DNA of 64,000 bases, from positions 434,001-498,000 of the forward strand of contig NZ_JAVALZ010000002.1 of assembly GCF_030730865.1 (NCBI RefSeq), read 5' to 3'. This DNA is from Uliginosibacterium sp. 31-16. Its GTDB lineage: Bacteria; Pseudomonadota; Gammaproteobacteria; Burkholderiales; Rhodocyclaceae. Positions within the stretch are counted from its first letter, which is position 1. Each line of letters starts with the position of its first letter. Shown here one piece after another: positions 53,925 to 62,469 of this stretch. The position numbers were made by a program, and so were the translations under genes. The notes below the pieces were generated by a model. The model made no database searches. It was given only the letters and a program-made list of their open reading frames with translations, and was not told the origin of the DNA.

Positions 53925-54014
53925 CCGTTCGGCCCGGGTGCCGCGCTTCGCGCGGTGTATCGAGGACTGGGCCGTGGCCTCGATATGGCGCCGCGCGCCA
54001 CCCGGCACGAACGG
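53925..54014. repeat. Palindromic MITE-like element, copy 2
   Basis: 90 bp with CCGTTCGGCCCGGGTG (53925-53940) at one end and CACCCGGCACGAACGG (53999-54014) at the other, and an inner TATCGAGG/CCTCGATA pair, so nearly the whole element folds back on itself. It lies between emrA and emrB and shares ends and an internal string with the element at 35177-35298. Confidence 0.75.
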
Positions 54015-54041
54015 TTTGAAAGAGTCCCGAAAACCGGCCTG

Positions 54042-55118
54042 TTACAAGGAGAGACCGAGCAGGCGGCGCTTGTGGCCGGTAGCAATCTCCACATCCGCGC
54101 TCAGGCCGGCACGCAGTGGCGGCTGCTCAGCCTTGGCTTCGATGCGGATGCGCACCGGCACGCGCTGGGCGATCTTCACCCAGTTGCCAGTGGCATTCTG
54201 TGCGGGAATCACCGAGAACTCGGCTCCGGTGGCGGGCGACAAGCTGTCGACAGAGCCCTGCCAGACCTGATCCGGGAAGGTGTCGATATGGATCTTCACC
54301 GGCTGGCCGGGGTGCATGAAGGTCAGGTCGGTTTCGGTGAAGTTGGCCTCCACCCACAACTCGCCCCCTGCAACCAGCGACATGGCGGTCGTGCCGGCAC
54401 TCAGATACTGACCCGGCTTGGGCAGCTTGCTGACGGTACCGGCCACCGGTGCGCGTACTTCAACACGCGCCAGATTCAGCTTGGCCTGTTTCAGTTCGGC
54501 CTTGGCAGAAAGCCAGGACGGGTGATGCTCCACCGGCAGATCCACACTGCCGCCCAGACTCTGCGCGATGCGGTTCAGATCCTGCTCGAGTGCCAGCACC
54601 TGCTGCGCGGCGAGTTCGGAAGCCTGTTTCGAGTCATCCAGCTTGGAGACCGGGATGAAATTTTTGGCGGCCAGATCGGCCTGACGCGCGCGATCCTTGT
54701 CGGCAAAGCTCGAGCGTGTACGCGCTACCGTGATTTCGGCCTGTTTGCCGCGATAGCTGGCTTTCAGTGCCGCAAGATCAGTGCGTACCTGCGCCATCTT
54801 GGCTTCGGCCTTGGCCACCGCCACCGCGAAGGGCTCGGGATCAAGGCTGAACAAGGGCTGCCCGGCCGTGACAGCCTGATTCTCCTGCACCAGTACTTCT
54901 TTCACCGGCCCGGCCACCTCGGCGCTGATCGACAGCTTGTCCGCCTTCACATAGGCATTGTCGGTCTCCACCGAGCGCCCGCCACGCAGGTAGACCACCC
55001 CGGCGCCCAGCGCCAGCAGCAGCGGAACGACGAGCAGCAGGATCAGGCGCAGACGGCTGTTGCGCACTTGAACAGGTGGCGTGGCTTGCGGTGTCGGGGT
55101 CACATCGGTGTTGCTCAT
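54042..55118 (-). CDS. emrA: EmrA-type membrane fusion protein
   Basis: Periplasmic adaptor of the efflux pump. One N-terminal membrane helix (LRLILLLVVPLLLALGAGVV), then YLRGGRSVETDNAYVKADKL, an HlyD biotinyl-lipoyl-like pair, a coiled-coil hairpin (about 130-210) and the closing RVPVRIRIEA segment. Length 358 aa. The ATG overlaps the marR stop (ATGA), so the two are coupled. Confidence 0.95.
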   Translation of the reverse strand: MSNTDVTPTPQATPPVQVRNSRLRLILLLVVPLLLALGAGVVYLRGGRSVETDNAYVKADKLSISAEVAGPVKEVLVQENQAVTAGQPLFSLDPEPFAVAVAKAEAKMAQVRTDLAALKASYRGKQAEITVARTRSSFADKDRARQADLAAKNFIPVSKLDDSKQASELAAQQVLALEQDLNRIAQSLGGSVDLPVEHHPSWLSAKAELKQAKLNLARVEVRAPVAGTVSKLPKPGQYLSAGTTAMSLVAGGELWVEANFTETDLTFMHPGQPVKIHIDTFPDQVWQGSVDSLSPATGAEFSVIPAQNATGNWVKIAQRVPVRIRIEAKAEQPPLRAGLSADVEIATGHKRRLLGLSL

Positions 55119-55579
55119 GAAACATCTTCTCGTGAGTGTTGGCGCATCTGCGCTAGGTTGGCGCGCATCTGGATCAGCGCGGAATGCAGCACAGCGACCT
55201 GCGTGGCATCCAGCCCACGCAATGCGGCCTGCTGAAGAAACTCTCCGTGCCGGCGCACTTCTTCCAGATAAGGCGTTGCGGCAGCGGTCAGGTAAAGCTG
55301 ATAGGCCCGACGATCGTGAGGATCGGCGCGACGCTCGATCAAGCCCTCCTCCTGCAACGAATCAAGCAGGCGGGCCAAAGTGATCGGCTGGATATCCAGG
55401 TGTTCGGCCAGATCCACCTGACGCAGGCCTTCCTGGCGTGCCAACTGGACCAGCGCACGCACCTGCGCCACCGTCAGGCCGGCGCCGGCATCAGCCTGCA
55501 ACTGCTGGGTAAAGGCCTGACGCAGCAGGCGCGCCACATCCGTAACCAGAAATCCCAAGCGTTCCTCAGACGTCTTCAT
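55115..55579 (-). CDS. MarR-family regulator of emrAB
   Basis: 154-aa winged-helix repressor: TVAQVRALVQLARQEGLRQV, DLAEHLDIQPITLARLLDSLQEEGLIERRADPHDRR (wing with conserved Asp-x-Arg). It is first in the operon with emrA and emrB, and a near-perfect palindrome overlaps its promoter, so autoregulation and drug-responsive control of the pump are likely. Confidence 0.92.
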   Translation of the reverse strand: MKTSEERLGFLVTDVARLLRQAFTQQLQADAGAGLTVAQVRALVQLARQEGLRQVDLAEHLDIQPITLARLLDSLQEEGLIERRADPHDRRAYQLYLTAAATPYLEEVRRHGEFLQQAALRGLDATQVAVLHSALIQMRANLAQMRQHSREDVS

Positions 55580-55589
55580 TGCCGTCAGC

Positions 55590-55637
55590 CAATATAGTAA
55601 GCAATGCTTATTATATTGCTTGCAGACAATTTGTCCA
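55590..55637 (-). promoter_or_regulatory. marR-emrAB promoter with MarR operator
   Basis: Operator: CAATATAGTAAGC (55590-55602) and GCTTATTATATTG (55606-55618), inverted with one mismatch and three bases between. On the minus strand, TGGACA (55632-55637) and TATAAT (55610-55615) are spaced 16 bp and form a -35/-10 pair. The operator covers the -10 box. Confidence 0.78.
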
Positions 55638-55716
55638 GCCGACGAATCAAACAGATTGCAAAATCCTGCTTTGCAGTGCTTGACGCACCCCCGACACGGG
55701 CAGTAAGGTTCGTCTC

Positions 55717-55854
55717 ATGGCTACGTTCACGTCCGCCCTCGCTCTGACTCTCTCCCTCGCCTTGGTGCTCATCGCCAAGCGCGCACTGCAGGCTCGTCGC
55801 CTGCAGCCCCTGCGTCTGCAATCGCAGCGTCTGCTGCGCCGCACGCGCAGATAA
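55717..55854 (+). CDS. Possible 45-aa leucine-rich small protein upstream of leuA
   Basis: ATG to TAA encodes [20 protein letters not shown] followed by a very basic tail ending RRTRR. It contains 12 leucines and resembles a single-pass membrane microprotein; a second view is an upstream leader of leuA. AAGG is nine bases before the ATG. Divergent from marR. It could be a chance frame. Confidence 0.35.
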   Translation: MATFTSALALTLSLALVLIAKRALQARRLQPLRLQSQRLLRRTRR

Positions 55855-55950
55855 AACCCCCACCCCCTCGTTCCGGTTGTTGTGTTCCCTGCCCTCAGGC
55901 AGGTTTGAGCGTTTGCGCGTCTGGCGCATCCATCCCAAGGGAGATTCCAC

Positions 55951-56088
55951 ATGATCATGCTGCTGACCACTTTGCTGCGACTGCGCCCCGGGCACCGGGC
56001 CATGATTTCGTGGTTGCCCGCTGCCCCTGCTTCGGCCACACCCAGCAAATTCCGAATGCAATGGAGAACCCGATCATGTCGATGTTGA
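55951..56088 (+). CDS. Leucine-rich leader peptide overlapping leuA
   Basis: Begins [12 protein letters not shown], five leucines within eight residues, after a strong AAGGGAG ribosome site. The frame runs 45 codons and stops at 56086-56088, thirteen bases inside leuA, so ribosome behaviour in the leader could affect leuA translation. A CCTGCC-CTCA-GGCAGG hairpin followed by TTT lies just upstream (55888-55906), and CCCGG-GCA-CCGGG just after the leucine codons. This is the layout of leucine attenuation; the exact switch structures were not worked out. Confidence 0.55.
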   Translation: MIMLLTTLLRLRPGHRAMISWLPAAPASATPSKFRMQWRTRSCRC

Positions 56089-57737
56089 AGAATCCCGCCA
56101 GCAAATACGCCGCTTTCCCCGCCATCAATCTTCCGGACCGCCAGTGGCCCGGCAAGACCATCAAGCACGCACCGATCTGGATGAGCACTGATCTGCGTGA
56201 TGGCAATCAGGCGCTGTTCGAGCCGATGTCCATCGAGACCAAGCTCGCCTTCTTCGAGATGCTCACCCGCGTGGGCCTGAAGGAAATCGAGGTCGCCTTC
56301 CCCGCCGCCTCGCAAACCGAATTCGATTTCGTCCGCCGCCTCATCGAGGAAAAGCGCATCCCCGATGATGTCACCATCGAAGTGCTCACCCAGGCGCGCG
56401 AGCACCTCATCGAGCGCACCTTCGAAGCCTTGCGCGGAGCCCGCCGCGCCATCGTGCACATCTACAACGCCACCGCCCCGGAGTTCCGTCGCACCGTCTT
56501 CGGCGTCGATCGCGCCGGCTGTATCCGTCTTGCCGTGGACGCCGCCACCCGCGTGCGCGAGCAGGCTGCGCGCTATCCGGAAACCGAATGGGTGTTCCAG
56601 TACAGCCCGGAAGTCTTCAGCGCCACCGAACTCGATTTCGCCCTCGAAATCACCGAGGCCGTTGCCGACGTGTGGCAGCCCACGCCCGCGCGGCCGATGA
56701 TCCTCAACCTGCCCGCCACCGTGGAAGGTGCAACACCCAACGTCTACGCCGACCAGATCGAGTGGATGAGCCGCCACCTCACGCGCCGCAACGCCACGCT
56801 CATTTCGGTACACCCGCACAACGACCGCGGCACCGCCGTCGCCGCCGCCGAACTGGCCTTGATGGCCGGCGCGGACCGCGTCGAAGGCTGCCTCTTCGGC
56901 AATGGCGAGCGCACCGGCAATGTGGACCTCGTCACGGTTGCCCTCAACCTCTACACCCAGGGGGTTGATCCCGGCCTCGATTTCTCGAACATCAATGAAG
57001 TGGCCCGCGTGGTGGAAGAGGCCACCCGCCTGCCGATTCATCCGCGTCATCCGTACGTGGGGGACCTCGTGTTCACGGCCTTCTCCGGCTCGCACCAGGA
57101 TGCCATCAAGAAAGGCTTTGCCGTGCAGCAGGCGGACGCACAGTGGGCCGTGCCCTACATGCCGATCGACCCGCACGACCTTGGCCGCAGCTACGAATCG
57201 GTGATCCGCGTGAACAGCCAGTCCGGCAAGGGTGGCATCGCCTGGCTGATGGAAAACGCCTACGGCCTGAGCATGCCACGCCGCATGCAGGTGGAATTCT
57301 CCGGCGTAGTGCAGCAGCACATGGACGACACCGGCGCCGAGATGACGGCCAGCGATCTGTGGCAGCTCTTCGAATCGGCCTACCTGACCGCCGAAAGCCC
57401 CTTGCGCCTGATCGACCACCGTCTCGACGAGTCGCGTGAGCGCCACGGCATCACTCTGGAGGTGGAAGCTGGCGGCATGCCCCGCACACTTGCCGGCACC
57501 GGCAACGGGCCGCTCGCTGCTGCGCTGGCCGCGTTGGGCGTACAGGCCGCGATCCACAGTTTCGAGGAGCATTCCCTCGGCACCGGCAGCGATGCCCGCG
57601 CCGTGGCTTTCGTCGAGATCACGGTGCCCGGTCGCCCCGGCACCGTGTTCGGCGCCGGCTGCTCGACCAGCATCATGGAAGCATCCTTGCGCGCCCTCGT
57701 CTCGGCACTGAATCGTTCCGGCGTCACGGCAGGCTGA
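56076..57737 (+). CDS. leuA: 2-isopropylmalate synthase (class II)
   Basis: First committed step of leucine synthesis: acetyl-CoA plus 2-oxoisovalerate. The TIM-barrel metal and substrate motifs are [11 protein letters not shown] and [20 protein letters not shown], then [20 protein letters not shown]; the C-terminal 130 residues form the leucine-sensing regulatory domain. Length 553 aa fits the longer class II enzymes. ATG 56076 is chosen with TGGAGA upstream; 56061 is possible. The open frame extends further upstream across the leader, which is not conserved. Confidence 0.95.
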   Translation: MSMLKNPASKYAAFPAINLPDRQWPGKTIKHAPIWMSTDLRDGNQALFEPMSIETKLAFFEMLTRVGLKEIEVAFPAASQTEFDFVRRLIEEKRIPDDVTIEVLTQAREHLIERTFEALRGARRAIVHIYNATAPEFRRTVFGVDRAGCIRLAVDAATRVREQAARYPETEWVFQYSPEVFSATELDFALEITEAVADVWQPTPARPMILNLPATVEGATPNVYADQIEWMSRHLTRRNATLISVHPHNDRGTAVAAAELALMAGADRVEGCLFGNGERTGNVDLVTVALNLYTQGVDPGLDFSNINEVARVVEEATRLPIHPRHPYVGDLVFTAFSGSHQDAIKKGFAVQQADAQWAVPYMPIDPHDLGRSYESVIRVNSQSGKGGIAWLMENAYGLSMPRRMQVEFSGVVQQHMDDTGAEMTASDLWQLFESAYLTAESPLRLIDHRLDESRERHGITLEVEAGGMPRTLAGTGNGPLAAALAALGVQAAIHSFEEHSLGTGSDARAVAFVEITVPGRPGTVFGAGCSTSIMEASLRALVSALNRSGVTAG

Positions 57738-57759
57738 AGACCCGCATCCGGCGGACTTC
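57736..57759. repeat. Dispersed intergenic hairpin copy touching the leuA stop
   Basis: GAAG (57736-57739) pairs with CTTC (57756-57759) around CCGC-ATCCG-GCGG. The first arm overlaps the leuA stop codon. Confidence 0.75.
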
Positions 57760-57779
57760 TGCGGGCACCCTGCTTGAAG

Positions 57780-57798
57780 AAGTCCGCCAGACGCGCTT
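57780..57798. repeat. Dispersed intergenic hairpin copy, inverted orientation
   Basis: AAG (57780-57782) and CTT (57796-57798) flank CCGC-CAGA-CGCG. A degraded third copy runs to about 57850 and reaches the end of the mscS gene. Confidence 0.6.
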
Positions 57799-57840
57799 AT
57801 ACAGACAGGCTATCTGCAGACCAAGGCGGGAAGCGGCTTT

Positions 57841-58665
57841 TCAGCCCTGTCCTAGCAGCCGGACTTCCCGCTGCGGGAAAGGCATGCGGATGCCGCGGGC
57901 GCGGAAGGCCTCCAGCACGGCCTGATTGATCTCACCGATGGCCTGCGGATTGTCGGCCACGCTCACCCAAGGCTTGATGGCAATCACCACGCCGGAGTCT
58001 GCCAGCGTGGTGATCTGCACCAGCGGTGCCGGCTCGGCAAGCACGCGCGGATTCGCCTGCAGCACCTCCAGCACGGTCGCCAGTGCCTGATTGTGGTCGC
58101 TGTCGTAAGCGACCTGAGCACGCAGATCAAGCTGACGGATGTGGCCATAGTTGTGCAGGATCTCGCCAACGATCTTGCGGTTGGGCACCACCACACGCGA
58201 ATTGTCGGCATGCAGCAGCACGGTGTTGAACAGGCTGATGTCGCTGACCACGCCCTCCACGCCGATGATGCTGACGTACTCGCCGATGCGGAACGGATGG
58301 GTCAGGATGATGGTAAGCCCGGCCACCAGATTCGACAGCAGCCCCTGCATCGCCAGTGCCACGCCGGCCCCCGCCACGCCCAGCCCGGCAATCAGCGGCA
58401 GGAGTTCGACGCCCAGATTCTGCAGGGCAATCACGCCGAACAGCGCCAGCACCAGAATGCGCAACACGCGCACCAGCAGCAATTCAAGATCCGGCTCCAG
58501 ATGCAGGCGGCTCAATGAACGCTTGAGCATCTTGCCCGCCCAGCGCCCGGCATAGAATCCGGCAGCCAGAATGACCAGCGCCACCAGCAGTTTTGGCCCG
58601 AAGCTCACCGCCTGGGTCACAACCAGCGTTTGCGCCTGATCCAGCAAAGCCAGCGATTTATCCAT
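57841..58665 (-). CDS. MscS-family mechanosensitive channel (short)
   Basis: 274 aa. Three N-terminal membrane segments, the last being the pore-lining glycine/alanine helix LIAGLGVAGAGVALAMQGLL followed by SNLVAGLTIILTHPFRIGEYV, then a soluble MscS beta and C-terminal domain. ATG 58665 is chosen since AAGGAGG lies seven bases upstream. It follows a larger MscS paralogue by 62 bp, and both proteins end in FPQREVRLL. Opens under membrane tension to release solutes. Confidence 0.93.
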   Translation of the reverse strand: MDKSLALLDQAQTLVVTQAVSFGPKLLVALVILAAGFYAGRWAGKMLKRSLSRLHLEPDLELLLVRVLRILVLALFGVIALQNLGVELLPLIAGLGVAGAGVALAMQGLLSNLVAGLTIILTHPFRIGEYVSIIGVEGVVSDISLFNTVLLHADNSRVVVPNRKIVGEILHNYGHIRQLDLRAQVAYDSDHNQALATVLEVLQANPRVLAEPAPLVQITTLADSGVVIAIKPWVSVADNPQAIGEINQAVLEAFRARGIRMPFPQREVRLLGQG

Positions 58666-58727
58666 GCTCATGCCTCCTTGCAAAAGCCCGCAATTCAAGC
58701 CGGAATCAGACCAGCATCAGGCCCGAA

Positions 58728-59966
58728 TCAGGCCGGATTCAGCAAACGCACCTCGCGCTGCGGGAAGGGAATCTCGATGCCCTCCTCGCGGAAGCGCCGC
58801 AGGATGGCCCGGTTGATGTTGGAGCGGATTTCGAGGCTGCCCTTCTCGGGGTCATTGATCCAGAAGCCCAGCTCCAGCGTCATGCCGCTGTCGTCAAACG
58901 AAACGAGAAAGGCCTTTGGCGCCGGGTCGGCAATGACCCGCGCCTCCTGCAGGGGCAGCTCTTCGAGAATCTGCAGCGCACGCTCCACATCGCTCTGGTA
59001 GGCCACCTGAACCTTCACCGCCACCCGCACGCGCGGATCGGCGAAGCTGTCGTTGATCACTACCGACCCCACCAGCGTCTCGTTCGGCAGCAGGAAATGC
59101 GAGCCCGAGCCCGCCCTGAGCACGGTGTAACGCGTGGTGATCTGCATCACCTCGCCACGGTCGGAGCCCACCTGGATCACGTCGCCCAGCCGGATCGAAT
59201 GGTCGAGCAGGATGATGAAACCGGACACGTAGTTGCTGGCGATCTTCTGCATGCCAAAGCCCAGTCCGACCCCCAGCGCACCGCCGAAGACCGACAGGGT
59301 GGTGATGTCCAGCCCCACCAGCTCCATCCCCACGAGCACTGCGATCAGGATCAGCAGGGCTTTCACCACCCGCGAAAGCACGATCTGCACGCTGCGATCC
59401 ATGCCCACGACCTGCAGCAGGCGCGCTTCGATCACCCCGCCCAGCCACAGGGCCAAGACCAGCGCGCCGAGTACCGAGGCCAGCCCCTGGCAGACGCCCC
59501 ACAGCGTGATATGCGTCTTGCCCAGCGGCAGCACGAAGGTGTCGAGCCACTGGATCAGCTCGGGCAGGATGCCCAGCAGATCGAGCGCAACGCCCAGCCA
59601 CACCAGCGCCGCAATGCTGCGCCCGAAGCTGGTCACCCAGGGCGATTTGGGAAAGGCGCGCTGCACCGCAAACACCACCATGCGGATGCCGACCATGGCC
59701 CACAGCAGCTGCACGGCCACTGCCACGAAATGCAGCTTCCAGCCGTTGTGATGGGCAACGAAACGCAAGGCCGACAAGAGCAGGATGGCCAGCAGCGGAA
59801 ACGCCAGCGAGCGCAGCCCGCCCACTGACGACTCGCGATTGACCTTGCTGCGCAGACCACGCGCCAGCAACACCGCCAGCGCCAGCAAGGCCGCCAGCAC
59901 CAGCAGCTCGCGCAGGGATGCGGGGGTTGTCAGCAGCACCAGCACATCGGTCAGCAAACCATCCAT
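58728..59966 (-). CDS. MscS-family mechanosensitive channel with extra N-terminal helices
   Basis: 412 aa. Several additional membrane segments (LLVLAALLALAVLLARGL, LAFPLLAILLLSALRFVA) precede the MscS core, whose pore helix is LSVFGGALGVGLGFGMQKIA followed by SNYVSGFIILLDHSIRLGDV. It is the second MscS gene in the pair and lies 12 bp after the RsmB-type methyltransferase gene. The duplication is old, since the cores differ widely. Confidence 0.92.
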   Translation of the reverse strand: MDGLLTDVLVLLTTPASLRELLVLAALLALAVLLARGLRSKVNRESSVGGLRSLAFPLLAILLLSALRFVAHHNGWKLHFVAVAVQLLWAMVGIRMVVFAVQRAFPKSPWVTSFGRSIAALVWLGVALDLLGILPELIQWLDTFVLPLGKTHITLWGVCQGLASVLGALVLALWLGGVIEARLLQVVGMDRSVQIVLSRVVKALLILIAVLVGMELVGLDITTLSVFGGALGVGLGFGMQKIASNYVSGFIILLDHSIRLGDVIQVGSDRGEVMQITTRYTVLRAGSGSHFLLPNETLVGSVVINDSFADPRVRVAVKVQVAYQSDVERALQILEELPLQEARVIADPAPKAFLVSFDDSGMTLELGFWINDPEKGSLEIRSNINRAILRRFREEGIEIPFPQREVRLLNPA

Positions 59967-59978
59967 GCGCGACAGTCC

Positions 59979-61244
59979 TCAGGCAATCCGCTCGAACACC
60001 GCTGCGAAGAAGCCATCGGTGCCGTGGGTCAGCGGGTCCAGCCGCAGGCGCTCGCCGGTATCCAGCGCAATCTTGCTCTGCGCCAGCACTTCGTTGGCCG
60101 GGACTTGTCTGTACTCGGGATGCGCAGCCAGGAAGGCGTCGACGATCACATCGTTCTCCACTTCCAGCAGCGAACAGGTGGCATACACCAGGCGCCCGCC
60201 CTTCTTCACCAGACGCGAAGCCGAGGCCAGAATGCTGCCCTGCTTCTCGGTCAGTTCGATCACGCCGGGTTCGGTCTGGCGCCACTTCAGATCCGGATTA
60301 CGGCGCAGCGTACCGAAGCCGCTGCACGGCGCGTCGACCAGCACGCGATCCATCTTGCCGGCCAGACGCTTGATGCGGGCGTCGTTCTCATGATCGATCG
60401 CCGCCGGATGCACGTTGGACAGGCCGGCACGCGCCAGCCGCGGCTTGGCCTTCTGCAGACGTTTCTCGGATACGTCGAAGGCGTACAGACGCCCGGTCGA
60501 GCGCATCAGCGCGCCCAGCAGCAGAGTCTTGCCGCCGGCACCGGCGCAGAAGTCGGCCACCATCTCGCTGCGCTTGGGCGCGACGAGGAAGCCCAGCAGC
60601 TGCGAGCCTTCGTCCTGCACCTCGATGCTGCCATCGAGAAACAGCGGATGCTTCTGCAGCGAGACCTTGTTTTCCAGGCGGATGCACAGCGGCGAATACA
60701 GCCCGGCGCTGGCGGCAATCCCCTCGATCTTGAAACGCTCCAGCACCGCGTCGCGCTCGACCTTCATCGGGTTCACGCGCAGATCCAGCGGTGCCGGGCG
60801 GTTGAAGGCACCGGCCAGTTCGAGCAGACGCTCTTCGCCGAATTGCCCGGCCAGCCGCGCCGCGAGCCAGTCCGGCATGTTGGTGCGCTCGCCCAGCGTC
60901 GTCGGCGTCCACGCCGCGGCCTTCACCTCGGCGATCCAGTCCAGCTCGTTCTTCGACAGCAAGGGCGCCAGCATGCGCTGTGAGTAGCCCTCGACGCGGA
61001 TCAGCCAGGCCAGCACGAGCTTGCGCGCCCGCACCGATTCGCCGACGATGGCCTGCACCTGGCGCAGATTGCGCAGCACGCCATACACGGCTTCGGCGAT
61101 GAAGGCACGGTCATGCGCGCCGGCATTGCGATTCTGGCGGAAGAAGGAGGACACCACGCTATCGGCGGGGTACTGGAAACGCAGCACGTCTTCGAGTACA
61201 TCGGAGGCGGCTTCGAGCTGAGCGGAGGTAATGTTCGTAGTCAT
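59979..61244 (-). CDS. RsmB/NOP2-family RNA m5C methyltransferase
   Basis: SAM-dependent cytosine-5 methyltransferase of the Sun/NOP2 family. Motif I is VADFCAGAGGKTLLLGALMR; the catalytic cysteines are in VDAPCSGFGTLRRNPDLKWR (motif IV) and VYATCSLLEVEND (motif VI). An N-terminal NusB-like helical part is short. Length 421 aa. ATG 61244 begins MTTNITSAQLEAASDVLEDV; the frame extends 16 codons upstream. The target is probably rRNA; RsmB itself (C967 of 16S rRNA) or a paralogue cannot be separated here. Confidence 0.88.
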   Translation of the reverse strand: MTTNITSAQLEAASDVLEDVLRFQYPADSVVSSFFRQNRNAGAHDRAFIAEAVYGVLRNLRQVQAIVGESVRARKLVLAWLIRVEGYSQRMLAPLLSKNELDWIAEVKAAAWTPTTLGERTNMPDWLAARLAGQFGEERLLELAGAFNRPAPLDLRVNPMKVERDAVLERFKIEGIAASAGLYSPLCIRLENKVSLQKHPLFLDGSIEVQDEGSQLLGFLVAPKRSEMVADFCAGAGGKTLLLGALMRSTGRLYAFDVSEKRLQKAKPRLARAGLSNVHPAAIDHENDARIKRLAGKMDRVLVDAPCSGFGTLRRNPDLKWRQTEPGVIELTEKQGSILASASRLVKKGGRLVYATCSLLEVENDVIVDAFLAAHPEYRQVPANEVLAQSKIALDTGERLRLDPLTHGTDGFFAAVFERIA

Positions 61245-61398
61245 CCCGCGATTATCCCATTTGTGCGGGGTTTGCCGCCAATCAATTCCCATCCGTCACG
61301 GGTTCAGGCGGCAGAACAGCCGCAAGCAGCCCCGCCGCGGGGTGACCGGATCATGCAAGCTCTGGGCACGCGAGCGCCAAAAGGAGTTTCAAAGGGCG

Positions 61399-62460
61399 TT
61401 AATGCCCCTCCGCCACATCCTTCGTCCGCGCCAGCAAGACCCCGTCGATTTCCACTTCTGCCGCCTTCAGGTCGACCACCAGCCCGCCCAGTTCGATGCG
61501 AATCCGCGCGGGCGCGTTGCGCCAGGCCGGTGCCAGCCAGACCTCGATCAGGGTTCCGTTGTTGGCGCGCGTGGTGAAGCGCCGCGCCTCGATCTGCCCG
61601 GCAGGCAGGCGCAGATACTCGCGGCCGGCAGCCACCAGCACCGAATCAGCCACCCAGAAATCACCCACGACGAAGAACGCGGCCTTGTCCAGCGTCTCGT
61701 CCAGCGTCATCAGCAGTTGCGGCAGCGCCGAAATCGTCACCGCCAGCCCCTTGATCTGGCGCTCGCGCGTATCCGCCCCGCGCTGCATCATGACCTTGCC
61801 ACCCGCCTGATCGATGAGGCTCGTGGAATGCTTGCTCATGCGCTGATCGCTACTGGTCTCACTGATGATCTGGCTGCCCGCCAGGCGCCCGGTCGAGCGG
61901 AAATCCAGCGCCGTATCCGGCCCGGCAAGACCGGCTGAAAGACGACTCTGGAAACGTTCGCCGTCATGCTCCCAACTGGCCTGACCATTCGCATTCAGCG
62001 CAATGAAGCCCCCCGCCGTGCCGCTATAAAGCACCCGCCCCTGCCTCGGCAAGCGTTGTGCGACGTGCCTCTGCGAGGAGGCATCGCCAGCAGCCGCGCT
62101 GGCCGTGGCTGCTGGCGAAGACTGCCCGGAGAAGTCCGCCACAGGCGGCTCTGCAGGCAGGCTCTGAGCAGGCTCGGGCGTTTCAGGTGCGGCAGGCGGT
62201 TCAGCCGCAGCGGTTGTGTCAGGCGGCAGGCGGGCGGTCGGCGCATCCGCCGGCAAGGGCGCCGGCGCCGGTCGTGGCCGCCGTTTGGGCGTGCCCGCCG
62301 CAGACTTCGCAGCAGGCGCCGGCGGCGCACTCAGGGTAGCTTCGAGGCGCGGCGCCTCGGCGGGCATTTCAGGCAGATTCCAGCCCGGCGCAATCAGCCC
62401 GGCCAGATGCAGGGCCAGCGAGCCCAGCAGGGCGACGGTCAGCGGGCGCGGGCGTCGCAC
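61399..62460 (-). CDS. DUF3108 domain protein
   Basis: 353 aa: one N-terminal membrane segment (LTVALLGSLALHLAGLIAPG), a proline- and alanine-rich linker (about 35-130), and a C-terminal DUF3108 domain (GRVLYSGTAGGFIALNANGQ, GLAVTISALPQLLMTLDETL, FTTRANNGTLIEVWLAP). TonB-like layout but no TonB C-terminal fold. The start is GTG 62460, nine bases after the purN stop. Probably periplasmic; function unknown. Confidence 0.85.
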   Translation of the reverse strand: MRRPRPLTVALLGSLALHLAGLIAPGWNLPEMPAEAPRLEATLSAPPAPAAKSAAGTPKRRPRPAPAPLPADAPTARLPPDTTAAAEPPAAPETPEPAQSLPAEPPVADFSGQSSPAATASAAAGDASSQRHVAQRLPRQGRVLYSGTAGGFIALNANGQASWEHDGERFQSRLSAGLAGPDTALDFRSTGRLAGSQIISETSSDQRMSKHSTSLIDQAGGKVMMQRGADTRERQIKGLAVTISALPQLLMTLDETLDKAAFFVVGDFWVADSVLVAAGREYLRLPAGQIEARRFTTRANNGTLIEVWLAPAWRNAPARIRIELGGLVVDLKAAEVEIDGVLLARTKDVAEGH

Positions 62461-62469
62461 GGCCTCATC

